A DNA stretch of 54,000 nt from Paraburkholderia guartelaensis (GCF_004353905.1 NZ_SMOD01000049.1:1-54000), one strand, 5' to 3'. Positions 1 through 9,721 are shown, counted from the first letter of the stretch. Numbers and translations: made by a program. The notes: generated by a model from the letters alone, not told the origin.

Positions 1-508
<508 letters not shown>

Positions 509-830
509 ATACCTGTTACTGTTTTCGGTTCAGTTAAGAACCGGTCGCTCACTCAAAGCTGACAGGAATTTGAATTGCTTCAAAAACCTGACTTACTTTA
601 GTGTGAGACTCTTGATACTTTTGCTGCTCCCGGCTTTGCTCCGAAGAACGAGGCCGGGTCGCCACCGCATCAAGCGCCCACACTTATCGGCTGTAAATTT
701 TTAAAGATCGATCGCGAAAGCGCCGTTACCACATCGAACTACCCGGCGTTTTCTGCGTTGCTGCATCAGCAGCAGAGAAATGAGATTATGAAGAATCCTT
801 TTCGCTTCGTCAACCCCTTTTTTTTCGCTC
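509..830 (-). promoter_or_regulatory. rrn operon promoter and leader
   Basis: On the minus strand a promoter is readable: -35 TTGACG (813-808), a 17-bp spacer and -10 CATAAT (790-785), with an A-rich tract upstream (about 814-830) that could act as an UP element. Transcription would start near 778, giving a leader of about 270 nt before 16S. The leader holds a boxA-like stretch (GATCTTTAAAAATTTAC, around 690-710) and GC-rich segments at about 630-680 that probably form the processing stem with the 16S 3' flank. Nothing else is seen between here and the gene ending at 1021. Confidence 0.8.
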
Positions 831-1020
831 ACCGCTTGAAAAAGCTTGCTGACTCCTGCGTCCGCCGGTTTCCACGGCGGCCCTCGCTGCCTGACGTCAG
901 AGACATCGAACTGCGAAGGGGGCGAATCTTATCGCCTCGATCGCGAGTCCGCAAGCCCTTTCCATCGACTCAATTGAGAAGAGGCGCAGTACGCCTCTTC
1001 TCACTGAGCGGCATTCGCGC

Positions 1021-1272
1021 TCAAGACTTCGGATCGTCCTTCGTCGGCGGATCGAACAGCGCCTTGCACGGCGGCGAGAGCTCGTCGTAGTGCTCCTTCA
1101 TGCACGCCGCGATCTTCTTCTTATTGGGAATCGCATGCGCGCAGAAGTGGAACGCATCGCCACGGCACGCGTGCTCCTGCTCGTCGCGCGATTCGCCGCT
1201 GCTCGCCATCGCGAAGGTGAGGCCGATCAGCAATGCGCCCGCTTTCATCATGCGATCGAACGGTTTCCTCAT
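1021..1272 (-). CDS. small exported cysteine-rich protein
   Basis: An 83-residue protein with a signal peptide (about residues 1-24, basic start then a hydrophobic core rich in A, L, I and G) followed by a short mature part with four cysteines. The pattern CRGDAFHFC...C...PPC resembles the Cys-rich repeat proteins (Cys_rich_FGFR1-like) found in many proteobacteria, whose function is unknown. The ATG at 1272 is chosen because GAGGAG lies just upstream and the signal peptide starts there; the frame is open further upstream but without a ribosome site. It stands alone, divergent from the next gene. Probably periplasmic. Confidence 0.72.
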   Translation of the reverse strand: MRKPFDRMMKAGALLIGLTFAMASSGESRDEQEHACRGDAFHFCAHAIPNKKKIAACMKEHYDELSPPCKALFDPPTKDDPKS

Positions 1273-1391
1273 GGCGTTCTCCTCGTGATGCGTGGTCCGA
1301 CGTGACCCTGCAAGGAATATTCCCGGCACGCCGCTTGCAGCGCTCCCCACACCTGCCACGATGAGGCGCTGCCCTTGCGCAGCGGAACGCC

Positions 1392-1829
1392 ATGAACCCA
1401 CCGATCATCCGGATGCTCGCGCTTTGCTCAGCGATTGTCATACCAGGCATCCCCCTGGCCGCTCATGCGGACGACAGCGCAAGCCCCTGCGCGGCGCTAA
1501 AGCGCATCGTCGCGGCAGCACCGCAGCACTTCGCGTCACTGAGTCCTGACGACGGGCGCGCCGTCGCGCAACCCTATGGTGACGACGCGCAGTGCGCAAC
1601 GAGTGGCGGGAGTTTTCAATGCGTCTGGAGCGCGCGCGACGCAGGATCGGGGACGAACGCGCTCGAAGGGGTAGGCGCCGACATTGCCTCGTGCCTGCCC
1701 GACGCAACGCACGACGTGAACTCGCCTGGCCGCCAGCACTTCTATCTGGGGCAGCGCGGCAGCCGGACCGAGATCACAGCGCAGACCGACGGCTCAACGC
1801 GTGTGAAGCTGAGCGTTTCGCATCAGTAG
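1392..1829 (+). CDS. hypothetical exported protein
   Basis: A 145-residue protein with an N-terminal signal peptide (residues 1-26, ending in AAHA) and a mature domain containing four cysteines, which could form two disulfides in the periplasm. I do not recognise the family. The start codon follows CGGAAC, a weak ribosome site. It is transcribed divergently from the cysteine-rich protein and converges on the sugar permease gene 51 bp downstream, so it is probably monocistronic. Codon use looks like that of its neighbours. Confidence 0.6.
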   Translation: MNPPIIRMLALCSAIVIPGIPLAAHADDSASPCAALKRIVAAAPQHFASLSPDDGRAVAQPYGDDAQCATSGGSFQCVWSARDAGSGTNALEGVGADIASCLPDATHDVNSPGRQHFYLGQRGSRTEITAQTDGSTRVKLSVSHQ

Positions 1830-1880
1830 GCATGCCATCGGCCAAACGCGTTCGAGGCCGGCAGCTCGAGACGTCATCTA

Positions 1881-2924
1881 TCAAGAGCCCGCGGCCGCCC
1901 GCCGCCGCGTCGTGCCCGCAGCCTGCGCGGCGCCATGCCGGCGGCCGGTGAGCACAGTCTGCACGATCACCGCAGCGAGCAGGAATGCGCCGCTCGCAAG
2001 GTTCTGATAGTAAGGGCTCAGCGTGCCGACCTGATTGATCACATTGTCGATGACACCGAGAAGCAGCACGCCGGCCAGCGGTCCGGCCATCGTTCCCACG
2101 CCGCCCGTGAGCAACACGCCGCCGATCACGGCCGCGGCAATCGACTGCAGTTCGTAGCCGGTCCCCGCCCCCGACAACCCCGAGTCCAGGTGCGACGCCA
2201 GCAGCGCCCCCGAGAGCCCGGCCAGCGCACCGGACAATCCATAGGCGAGTATCTTCACGCGCTCCACGCGCACGCCCAGCATGCGCGCCGCCTCTTCGTT
2301 GCCGCCGATCGCAAAGATCGCCGCGCCAAAGCGCGTGTGATTGAGCAGCGCGCCGCCGAGCGCATAGACGACCACCAGCACCCAAATCAGATTGTTGACG
2401 CCAAACACCGAGCCATTGGCGATGCGCGCGAAGAAACCCGGATTGGCGATCAGCAGATCCTGGCTCGCGAGCACGAGCGCGAGCCCCTTGAGCCCAAGCA
2501 GCGCCGCAAGCGTGACGATGAACGGCGCCATGCGCGCGCGGGCGATCAGCACGCCGTTCACCAGACCGACGACGAAGCCCGCCGCCACAGGCGCGAGCAT
2601 CGCGGCGCCCCACCCATAGGGCGCGGCATAGGCGGCCAGCACCGTTCCGAGTCCGACCATCGATCCGACCGAAAGATCGAAGCCGCCCAGGATGATGACG
2701 ATGCTCTGGCCCACGGCGACGAGCCCGAGAAACGCGCCGTTCGAGGCGATGTCCGCGAGGTTCGCGGGGCGCAGGAAGTCGGGAAACACCATGCCGGCCA
2801 CGAGCGCGACGACCACGAGCATCGCGATCGCCCCGCGCGACTGCACGAGCGCGATCACTTGCGCGCGCCGATTGGTGCCTGGTGCGGCGGCGGCTTGAGC
2901 GTCCGCTGGTTTCGCGTTTTGCAT
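1881..2924 (-). CDS. sugar ABC transporter permease 2 (YjfF/RbsC-like)
   Basis: Inner-membrane permease of the BPD_transp_2 (RbsC/AraH/YjfF) family, 347 residues, with about eight to ten hydrophobic segments. The family hallmark around GGFDLSVGSMVGLG (about residues 78-91) and the second conserved stretch AAAVIGGVLLTGG near the C-terminus are both present. It is the last gene of a four-gene importer (binding protein 5627-6661, ATPase 4002-5612, permease 1 ending 2929); only 4 bp separate it from permease 1. Two different permeases beside one double ATPase is the arrangement of the E. coli ytfQRT-yjfF galactofuranose importer. The actual sugar is not shown by the sequence. Confidence 0.9.
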   Translation of the reverse strand: MQNAKPADAQAAAAPGTNRRAQVIALVQSRGAIAMLVVVALVAGMVFPDFLRPANLADIASNGAFLGLVAVGQSIVIILGGFDLSVGSMVGLGTVLAAYAAPYGWGAAMLAPVAAGFVVGLVNGVLIARARMAPFIVTLAALLGLKGLALVLASQDLLIANPGFFARIANGSVFGVNNLIWVLVVVYALGGALLNHTRFGAAIFAIGGNEEAARMLGVRVERVKILAYGLSGALAGLSGALLASHLDSGLSGAGTGYELQSIAAAVIGGVLLTGGVGTMAGPLAGVLLLGVIDNVINQVGTLSPYYQNLASGAFLLAAVIVQTVLTGRRHGAAQAAGTTRRRAAAGS

Positions 2925-2928
2925 CGCG

Positions 2929-3957
2929 TCAGCCTCCCGAGCGTTGCAGATACAGCGCGACGACGATGAACACCGCCTTGAGGATCTGCGCGTAGGTGAA
3001 GCTGATGTTGTTCATGATGAAGCTCGCGTCGAGCACCTGGAGCAGCAGTACGCCGAACACCGCGCCGACAATCGAGATGCGCCCGCCCGAGAGCGGCGTG
3101 CCCCCGATGACCGAGGCGGCAATCGCATCGAGTTCGAAATTCACACCCACATAGTTGGGATCCGCCGCGCCAAGCCGCGACGACGCGAACACGCCGGCGA
3201 GTCCGGCGAGCGTGCCGCTCACTGCATAGACGAGAAAGAGCGTGCGCCGCACGGGAATGCCCGCGAGAAACGCGGCGCCGCGGCTCGCGCCCACGAGAAT
3301 CGCGTAGCGCCCGAAGGTCGTGCGCCGCACGACGAACGCCACCACGACCGCGAGCCCGAGCGCGATCAGCATGACGATGGGCAGCGGGCCGAGCGCACCG
3401 GCGCCAAGCAGATCGAACGCGGGGGTGTCGGGCAGATTCACGCGCGAGCCACCTAGCAGCGCCTGCGCGAGCCCGCGCGCGGCGACCAGCAAGGCCAGGC
3501 TCGAGATCAGCGGATCGATGGCGAGCAGCGCCACGAGGAACCCGTTGCACAAGCCGACGACGGTGCCTACAGCGACCGCGCCCACGAGCGCCGGGCCCAC
3601 GCCATACGGCAGGAACACGGCAATCGACGCGCTGGCGAGCGCCATCACCGAGCCTACGGAGAGATCGATGCCGCGCGTCGCGATCGCGAGATTCTGGCCC
3701 AGCGCGATCAGAACGATCGGCGCCGCCTCGAACAGCAGGCTGCGCGCCGCGAAGGGATTCGAGAAGCCGGGCGTGACCGCGAGATTGAACGCCACGAGCG
3801 CGGCGAGCGCGAAGTACACGCTGTGCTCGCGCAGCACGGTGCGCCAGGTCTGCGCGCGCGCCGCGGCGCCAGACGTGGGCGAGACGGAACGGCTCGACGA
3901 ATTCGAAGGATTCGAGGGGCTCAAGCTTGCCTCGTTCGATTCAAGGTTGGTCGCCAT
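2929..3957 (-). CDS. sugar ABC transporter permease 1 (YtfT/RbsC-like)
   Basis: BPD_transp_2 permease, 342 residues from the ATG at 3957. It has several membrane helices, the family motif RGIDLSVGSVMALA and the C-terminal IAASVIGGTPLSGG. A GTG at 4005 overlaps the ATPase stop codon (GTGA) in the same frame and would add 16 residues; neither start has a strong ribosome site, so translational coupling from the ATPase gene through the GTG is a real alternative. The first 35 residues are hydrophilic and Ser/Asn-rich, a cytoplasmic tail before the first helix. It probably forms a heteromeric channel with permease 2. Confidence 0.88.
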   Translation of the reverse strand: MATNLESNEASLSPSNPSNSSSRSVSPTSGAAARAQTWRTVLREHSVYFALAALVAFNLAVTPGFSNPFAARSLLFEAAPIVLIALGQNLAIATRGIDLSVGSVMALASASIAVFLPYGVGPALVGAVAVGTVVGLCNGFLVALLAIDPLISSLALLVAARGLAQALLGGSRVNLPDTPAFDLLGAGALGPLPIVMLIALGLAVVVAFVVRRTTFGRYAILVGASRGAAFLAGIPVRRTLFLVYAVSGTLAGLAGVFASSRLGAADPNYVGVNFELDAIAASVIGGTPLSGGRISIVGAVFGVLLLQVLDASFIMNNISFTYAQILKAVFIVVALYLQRSGG

Positions 3958-4001
3958 CGGAGCGGTTGTCGTGGATTGTGGCGGGTTTGGCGCGGGGTTG
4001 C

Positions 4002-5612
4002 TCACGCGGTGCCGCCGTCGTGGTCGGCGCTGTCGTCGGATCCGGCGCCGGCCAGCACGGCGAGCACATCGTCGGGATGCGCGCCGGCGGTCGGCATGCC
4101 GCCCTCGGTCGCGCCTTCGTTGAGCACGACGAGGCGGTCGGTCAGCGCAAGCAGCTCCTCCATCTCCGACGACGTGACCACCACCGCAAGCCCCTCCTGC
4201 GCCAATTCCTGCACGACGCGATGCACCTCCTCTTTCGCGCCGACGTCGATGCCGCGCGTGGGATCGTCGAGGAGCAGCACCGTTGGGCGGGTCGACAGGC
4301 AGCGCGCGATCAGCGCCTTTTGCTGATTGCCGCCCGAGAGCGTCGTGATGAGTGCGCCGGGCCCGGCCGTCTTGATGCCGAGCCGCTCGATCGATTCCCG
4401 CACCACTTGCGCTTCCTTCGCACGCGAGATGAAGCCGAAGCGCGAAATGCGCGGCAGCAAGCTCGCGACGATGTTCTCGCGCACCGAGAGACGTGGAAAG
4501 ATGCCTTCCACGCGGCGGTCTTCGGAAAGGAAGGCGAGCCCGCGCCCGATCGAGCGCGCCGGGTTTGCATGCGTGAGCGCGCGCCCAGCGATATCGACCT
4601 CGCCGCCATCGGCTTTCTGCGCGCCGAAGATCGTCTTGAACGTTTCCGTGCGGCCCGAGCCGAGCAGACCGGCCAGGCCGACGATCTCCTTGCGGGCCAC
4701 GCGCAGCGACACGTCGCGCACGCGATTGCCCCACTGCAGATGGTCGACGGCGAGCGCAGGCGTCGCGTCGGCGTCCGCGTCGGCGCTGCCCGAGCGCTCG
4801 GCCCACGCGTGCTCGCCCGCGCTCTCGCGGCCCAGCATGGCCGCGATCAGTGCCGCGCGCGGCAGTTCTGCGGGCGTACCCGTGCGGACCACGGCGCCGT
4901 CGCGCATCACCGTAAAGCGATCGCACAGCCGGTAGCATTCGGAAAGCCGGTGACTCACGAACAGCAGCGCGATGCCCTCGGCGCGCAGGCGATCGACGAC
5001 TTCGAACAGCACGTCCACCTCCGCACCGCTCAGGGCCGAAGTCGGTTCGTCGAGGATCAGCACGCGCGCGCCCAGCGAAACGCCGCGCGCAATCGCCACC
5101 ATCTGCTGCGCGCCGAGCCCAAGCGAACCGAGACGCGCGGCCGGATCGACCGCGAGCCGGTAACGCTGCACGATGTCGGCGGCGCGCTCGAGCATGCGCT
5201 TCCGGTCGGTCAGGATGCCGAAGCGTTTCGGCTCGTGGCACAGAAAGATGTTGTCGGCCACGCTGCGCTCCGGGATCAGGTTGATTTCCTGATATACGGC
5301 GCACACGCCCGCGCCCTGCGCGGCGCGTGGACTGTCGAACGCGACGTCCGCGCCGTCGAGCGTGAGCGCGCCCGAGTCGGGCTGATGAAAGCCGGTGAGG
5401 ACCTTGATCAGCGTGGACTTGCCCGCGCCGTTCTCGCCCACGAGGCCGTGCACCTCGCCCGCGCGCAGCGTGAGCGAGACGTCGCGCAGCGCGCGCACCA
5501 CGCCGAAGGTCTTCGAAACGCCGTGCGTTTCGAGCACGGCGCGTGGCGCGGCTGTGGCGGAACCGGCGCGACCGGTGCGATTGGTGCGATCGGCGGGGGC
5601 GCTCGTCGTCAT
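4002..5612 (-). CDS. sugar ABC transporter double ATPase (YtfR/RbsA-like)
   Basis: Cytoplasmic 536-residue protein with two fused nucleotide-binding domains, the usual length for RbsA/MglA/YtfR. The first domain has Walker A GENGAGKST (59-67) and Walker B LILDEPTSAL (about 180-190). Its signature is the degenerate LGLGAQQ, where LSVGQQQ-like sequences are usual. The second domain has a loose P-loop (GLLGSGRTE), as is typical of the family, but an intact signature LSGGNQQK and Walker B LLLDDPTRGID. It powers the importer formed with the neighbouring binding protein and two permeases, and shares their transcript: the gap to the binding protein gene is 14 bp. Confidence 0.93.
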   Translation of the reverse strand: MTTSAPADRTNRTGRAGSATAAPRAVLETHGVSKTFGVVRALRDVSLTLRAGEVHGLVGENGAGKSTLIKVLTGFHQPDSGALTLDGADVAFDSPRAAQGAGVCAVYQEINLIPERSVADNIFLCHEPKRFGILTDRKRMLERAADIVQRYRLAVDPAARLGSLGLGAQQMVAIARGVSLGARVLILDEPTSALSGAEVDVLFEVVDRLRAEGIALLFVSHRLSECYRLCDRFTVMRDGAVVRTGTPAELPRAALIAAMLGRESAGEHAWAERSGSADADADATPALAVDHLQWGNRVRDVSLRVARKEIVGLAGLLGSGRTETFKTIFGAQKADGGEVDIAGRALTHANPARSIGRGLAFLSEDRRVEGIFPRLSVRENIVASLLPRISRFGFISRAKEAQVVRESIERLGIKTAGPGALITTLSGGNQQKALIARCLSTRPTVLLLDDPTRGIDVGAKEEVHRVVQELAQEGLAVVVTSSEMEELLALTDRLVVLNEGATEGGMPTAGAHPDDVLAVLAGAGSDDSADHDGGTA

Positions 5613-5626
5613 CGTGCGAACGCGGC

Positions 5627-6661
5627 TCAGTAGACCTTGCCCTGCGCGAGCGACGGCTGCGCGTTGCTCCGGTCGAAGAGCGCGTCGTCCATGATCTGCT
5701 TTTGCGGCACCGGCTTGCCCGCGAGATAGTCTTCCAGCGACTTGAACGCGAGCGGACCGAAGCGCGGATTCGTTTCGACGTCGGCGGCGACGATGCCGTT
5801 CGAGATATCCGAGACGATCTCCTTCGTGCCGTCGATCGAGACGATCTTCACGCCGTTGAGCTTGCCGGCCTGACGCAGCGCCTTGATCGCGCCGACCGTC
5901 ATCGTGTCGGCGTGGGTGTAGACGGCGTTGACGTCCGGATGCGCGAGCAGGATCTGCTCCATCACCTTCTGCGCTTCGGTCGTCGACCAGTTCGCGGTTT
6001 GCGCCGCAATGATCTTCATGCCGGGATAGGGCTTGAGGCCGTTCGCAAAGCCGTCCGTGCGCTGGCTTTCCACCGTGTTGCCGTAGCCGCCCTGAATCTC
6101 GGCGATGACCGCGTTGCCGCCCGTGGCGTCGGCGAGTGCCTTCGCCGCGCGCTCGCCCTGCTTATAGAAGTCGGAGCCGAGGAACGTGATGAAGTCGTCG
6201 CACACCGTGCCCGCCGTCTGCCGGTCGATCGTCACGACGGGAATGCCCTTCGCGCGCGCCTGGGCGAGCGCGGGCTGCAAGCCCGTGGAGTCGTTGGGCG
6301 CAATGATGAGCGCCTCGGCGCCCTGGTTGATCATGCTTTCGATGTCGGCGACCTGCTTGGCCTGGTTGGCGTTCGCGTTCGTATACAGGAGACGCTTCAC
6401 GCCCGCTTCCTTCGCCGCCGCGCGAACCGAGGCGGTTTCGGTCGCCCGGAACGGGTTCTGTTCATTCTCCGACTGCGAGAACCCCACCACCATGTCGCTC
6501 AGCTTCTTGCCGCCCGGCTTGGGATTCGTGCAGCTCTCGCTGGAATTCGACTGGACTTTCTGCGCGCCGGCAGTGGACTGAGCGTTAGCGCTCGCGGCGA
6601 ACGCGCTCGCGAAGCAAAAACCGGCGGCGATGAGGGCGGACTGGATTCGTTGGTGACGCAT
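5627..6661 (-). CDS. periplasmic sugar-binding protein (YtfQ-like)
   Basis: 344-residue Peripla_BP_4 (type I) binding protein. It has a signal peptide (residues 1 to about 28, ending ASANAQ), the strand VVGFSQSENEQNPFRATE that resembles YtfQ, a GINQGAEALIIAPNDSTG-type hinge region and the late SIDGTKE motif. The start at 6661 is supported by AGGAGA eight bases upstream; an upstream in-frame ATG has no ribosome site. First gene of the four-gene importer. Galactofuranose is the ligand of the E. coli relative. The nearby aldose 1-epimerase fits a free aldose substrate, but arabinose or galactose cannot be excluded. Confidence 0.88.
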   Translation of the reverse strand: MRHQRIQSALIAAGFCFASAFAASANAQSTAGAQKVQSNSSESCTNPKPGGKKLSDMVVGFSQSENEQNPFRATETASVRAAAKEAGVKRLLYTNANANQAKQVADIESMINQGAEALIIAPNDSTGLQPALAQARAKGIPVVTIDRQTAGTVCDDFITFLGSDFYKQGERAAKALADATGGNAVIAEIQGGYGNTVESQRTDGFANGLKPYPGMKIIAAQTANWSTTEAQKVMEQILLAHPDVNAVYTHADTMTVGAIKALRQAGKLNGVKIVSIDGTKEIVSDISNGIVAADVETNPRFGPLAFKSLEDYLAGKPVPQKQIMDDALFDRSNAQPSLAQGKVY

Positions 6662-6804
6662 GGCTGTCTCCTGTCGACCGCACGTCACGCTTCAGCGCCT
6701 GGTGCAGTCCCATGCAAAGCTGTGAATGACACGAACGGCGCAGGCCTTCGGCCCCACCGCGGCTTTTTTTGTCGTTCTGGTTTCATCGGCGCCGCGCACG
6801 AGGC

Positions 6805-6848
6805 TCGGTACCGAATTATTACGGTCACTGCTTCAGCTAATATTACCA
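6805..6848. promoter_or_regulatory. candidate LacI-type operator region before the binding-protein gene
   Basis: Between the repressor stop and the importer operon lies a short AT-rich stretch with a 10-bp palindrome TCGGTACCGA (6805-6814), the octamer AATTATTA (6814-6821) and the palindrome TAATATTA (6838-6845). The reverse complement of the octamer, TAATAATT, recurs at 8021-8028 in front of the divergent epimerase gene. Shared AT-rich palindromic elements in both promoter regions flanking a LacI-family gene suggest its binding sites, but no classical central-CG operator is obvious. Confidence 0.3.
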
Positions 6849-6849
6849 G

Positions 6850-7938
6850 TCAATTTTCGGAGATATTAATGAGGGTATTCACGGGGGAGTCGGGGGCCGG
6901 CGCGCACACCGAGGTCCGTTCGATGAGCGGCCCGTCGAGCTTCACCGTGCGGTGGCGCACCGGCGCGCCGGCGCTGCGGTTCTGCTCTTCCTGCAGCAGC
7001 GTCTCGACGGCCCAGCGCCCAAGCTCGTAGTTGGGCAACACGACGGTGGTGAGCGGCGGGTGGGTGTGGCGCGCGATTTCCTGGTCGTCGTAGCCCATCA
7101 CTGAAACGTCTTCGGGCACACGCAGCCCGAGTTGCTTGAGCGCCTCGATCGCGCCGATCGCCGTCAGGTCGTTGGCGCAGAAGATCGCCGTGGGCGGATT
7201 CGGCTCGCGCATGAGCGAGAGCGTGAGTTCGAAACCCTTGCCCGAACTCCAGTCGCCGTCGCGCACGAGGCGCTCGTCGAACAGCAGGTCCGCGGTCGCG
7301 AGCGCCTGGCGATAGCCCTTCAGACGGTCTTTCGCGGCGTCCTGCCAGGTTTCGCCGTTGATGAACCCGATGCGCCGGTGCCCCGCTTCGATCAGATATT
7401 CAGTGGCCGTATGGCCGCCCGCCACTTCGGCCGGAACGACCGAAGAGAGCGCGTGATCGGACGCGTAGCAGTTGAGCAGCACGGCCGGCACCTTCAGCAG
7501 CGCAGGCGGCACCGTGACCTTGCGCGTGTACACAGTCGCGTAGATCACGCCGAGCACGTTCGGCATGGCGAGCGTTTGCAGCACCTGCTGCTCCATCTGG
7601 GCGTTGCCATGCGTCGAGAACACCGCGAGCAGACAGCCGTTGTTCCAGGCGGCGTCGCGCGCGCCGTCGATGCTCACGACCGGGTGCGGACTCGTCGAGA
7701 CTTCGTCGGCGAGATAAACGATGAGGTTGCGCTCGCCAGCCGGGGCAGGCGTCTGCACCGCGCGGATCGGCAGCTGATAGCCAAGCGATTGCGCGACTTC
7801 GTGAACCTTCCGGCGCGTCGCTTCGGAAAGCTTGGCGCCGACCGCGCCGTTGAGCACGAGGGAAACCGTCGATTGCGACACGCCTGCGGCCTTCGCGATG
7901 TCGGTCATGGTCGGGCGGCGTTGCGTCGATTTTTTCAT
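6850..7938 (-). CDS. LacI-family transcriptional repressor
   Basis: 362-residue regulator. The N-terminal helix-turn-helix is complete: PTMTDIAKAAGVSQSTVSLVLNG (about residues 9-31), then the hinge helix region VHEVAQSLGYQ. The remainder is a periplasmic-binding-protein-like effector domain with GFINGE, DDLTAIGA and MGYDDQEIA, all common in LacI/GalR proteins. It lies between the importer operon (same strand, about 190 bp downstream) and the divergently transcribed aldose 1-epimerase, so it very likely controls both in response to the transported sugar or a derivative. The C-terminal tail is slightly longer than usual. Confidence 0.92.
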   Translation of the reverse strand: MKKSTQRRPTMTDIAKAAGVSQSTVSLVLNGAVGAKLSEATRRKVHEVAQSLGYQLPIRAVQTPAPAGERNLIVYLADEVSTSPHPVVSIDGARDAAWNNGCLLAVFSTHGNAQMEQQVLQTLAMPNVLGVIYATVYTRKVTVPPALLKVPAVLLNCYASDHALSSVVPAEVAGGHTATEYLIEAGHRRIGFINGETWQDAAKDRLKGYRQALATADLLFDERLVRDGDWSSGKGFELTLSLMREPNPPTAIFCANDLTAIGAIEALKQLGLRVPEDVSVMGYDDQEIARHTHPPLTTVVLPNYELGRWAVETLLQEEQNRSAGAPVRHRTVKLDGPLIERTSVCAPAPDSPVNTLINISEN

Positions 7939-8097
7939 CGGATCTGAGGGGGACTGCGGGAGGGCTGCGCGGCGCGGCGGCGCGCGCTCGGGGCCGCGCT
8001 GTTGGCCCGAAGCGTAGCACTAATAATTTGGGCCATCAATTGGAGTATGTCACCATTTTTTGGCGCCATCATCAGCGATTTCAGCGCCTATATTATC

Positions 8098-8114
8098 TTT
8101 TATTAGTAATAAAA
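8098..8114. promoter_or_regulatory. perfect 17-bp inverted repeat, candidate operator
   Basis: TTTTATTAGTAATAAAA is a perfect palindrome with 8-bp arms around a central G (8106). It lies in the repressor/epimerase divergent region, 10 bp before the epimerase ribosome site, where a bound LacI-type dimer would block transcription. Base composition is sharply more AT-rich than the surroundings. Confidence 0.45.
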
Positions 8115-8136
8115 CGATGCACTGGAGAACGCTCAT

Positions 8137-9168
8137 TTGACTGCCCGACCGACACCCTCGCCGTCCCCGGAGATCGCTTTCGACGCTGCCGCGCTCGACG
8201 ACGGCCAGCTCGTCACGCTGGCCCACGGCGATGCGCGCGTGCTCGTCGCGCCGCACGTCGGCGGCTCGATCGCCGCGTTCTACGACGCGGCCGGCGAGAG
8301 GCCGGCATCACACTGGCTGCGTCCCGCCACGCGCACCGCCATCGACACGCGCGATCCGCTCGGCATGGCGAGCTTTCCGCTGATGCCGTACTGCAACCGC
8401 ATCCGCGACGGGCGGTTCCGCTTCGAAGGCGAGATGATCGACTTGCCGAGCGGCACCGGCGCGCTGCGCCACGCGCTGCATGGTCACGCATGGCGGCGGC
8501 CCTGGACGGTCGAAGCGCAAACGGCCGATACGCTCACGCTGCACTTCCTGCACGAGCCGAACGAGCTACATGAAGCGCACGGATCCCACGGATCGCGCAA
8601 GGCCAATTCACACGTCGGTACAGGCTGGCCGTTTCGCTACGAAGCGCGCCAGCACCTCACGCTCGACGCCAGCGGCCTCACCGTGCGCCTGTGGGCTCGC
8701 AACCTGGCCGCGCGGCCCATGCCGTTCGGCCTGGGCCATCACCCGTACTATCCGCGCCCGCCCGGCACGCGCATCGCCGCGCGCGTGCGCGCCATGTGGG
8801 AAATCGACACGGAGGTCCTGCCGGTCTCGCTCAGCACCCACCCGGCCGTCGACGCCCTGCAGGCCGGCCTGCTCGTCGACGACTTCGATCTCGACAACAA
8901 CTTCTCCGGCTGGCGCCGCGAGGCGGTCATCGAGTGGCCGCACGAAGGCCGTCGCCTCGCGCTGCGCGCGAGCACACCACTCGACTTCTTCGTGGTCTTC
9001 TGCCCGCCCGGCCTGCCGTACTTCTGCGCGGAACCCGTCAGCAACACGACGGACTGGCTCAATCTGCGTCACGAAGGCACCGTGCAGCGCATCGACGTGG
9101 GCGGCACCGTGCTCGCTCCCGGCGAAACGCTCGAAGCCCAGCTTGCCTGGCAACCCGAGCGGACCTGA
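8137..9168 (+). CDS. aldose 1-epimerase (mutarotase) family protein
   Basis: 343-residue cytoplasmic enzyme of the galactose mutarotase superfamily, which interconverts alpha and beta anomers of aldoses. Visible family features are RDGRFRFEG, the catalytic-His region HALHGHAW (about residues 112-119), the second His motif GLGHHPYYPR, and the late FCAEPVSNTTDWLN where the catalytic Glu would lie. The start is a TTG at 8137, chosen because CTGGAG ends nine bases upstream and no ATG or GTG fits. Divergent from the LacI-type repressor, it is likely coinduced with the importer to equilibrate the incoming sugar. Confidence 0.85.
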   Translation: MTARPTPSPSPEIAFDAAALDDGQLVTLAHGDARVLVAPHVGGSIAAFYDAAGERPASHWLRPATRTAIDTRDPLGMASFPLMPYCNRIRDGRFRFEGEMIDLPSGTGALRHALHGHAWRRPWTVEAQTADTLTLHFLHEPNELHEAHGSHGSRKANSHVGTGWPFRYEARQHLTLDASGLTVRLWARNLAARPMPFGLGHHPYYPRPPGTRIAARVRAMWEIDTEVLPVSLSTHPAVDALQAGLLVDDFDLDNNFSGWRREAVIEWPHEGRRLALRASTPLDFFVVFCPPGLPYFCAEPVSNTTDWLNLRHEGTVQRIDVGGTVLAPGETLEAQLAWQPERT

Positions 9169-9181
9169 AGCGGCCAGTCGC

Positions 9182-9505
9182 TTACATGCCCGCGCCGCCT
9201 TGTCCACCCGAGCGCACGCCCGCCAACGGCGCGCCGTAGCCGCCCGCCTCGGCGTTGTTCGGGTGGCCGTTCGCGAGTTGCCCGCGCGGATCGGTGGGCC
9301 CGACCGGCATCTCGCCGGCCTGGCGATTGCCGTGCGTCGGATATTCGCTGCCCGGTTGGGCGCCCGGCATGAGCGCGAGGCTATTTTGTGGCGTACGCAA
9401 GTCGTCATTCGGCGCAAGCTGGGCATAAACCTGACCCGGCGCACCTGCCAGCATCGCGCTGGCCATGAGGCACGGCATGGCCGCGTGGGCGAAGAAAGGC
9501 TTCAT
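9182..9505 (-). CDS. hypothetical exported Gly/Pro-rich protein
   Basis: A 107-residue protein with a clear signal peptide (residues 1-28, ending GQVYA) and a low-complexity mature part rich in Gly, Pro, Ala and Asn. The ATG at 9505 is preceded by AAGGAG at a good distance; the longer open frame upstream lacks a ribosome site. No domain is recognised. It converges on the epimerase gene with only 13 bp between the stop codons. Similar short exported proteins are common in Burkholderiaceae; role unknown. Confidence 0.6.
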   Translation of the reverse strand: MKPFFAHAAMPCLMASAMLAGAPGQVYAQLAPNDDLRTPQNSLALMPGAQPGSEYPTHGNRQAGEMPVGPTDPRGQLANGHPNNAEAGGYGAPLAGVRSGGQGGAGM

Positions 9506-9721
9506 CTGGAACTCCTTGTCGCGCAACGCGACGCGCTTGCAGCACGCATGTGCTCGCCGTGCTGCTTTCAGGCTAGCAGACGACCGCCTGCCGCGCCCGA
9601 TGTTGATCTCCAACAAACGCCGCGCTGCGGTTACTATTCCGGGTTGTAAGGCAAATCAGAAAAAGCGGCTCGCCACAGCGGGCCGATACAACGACAACCT
9701 CAGTCGACAGGAGACAAAACC

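Noticed and set aside
2929..5304. A single 791-codon frame joining the ATPase region and permease 1 as a fusion.
   Set aside because: The first 440 codons are an out-of-frame reading of the ATPase; only the last 342 codons are the permease.
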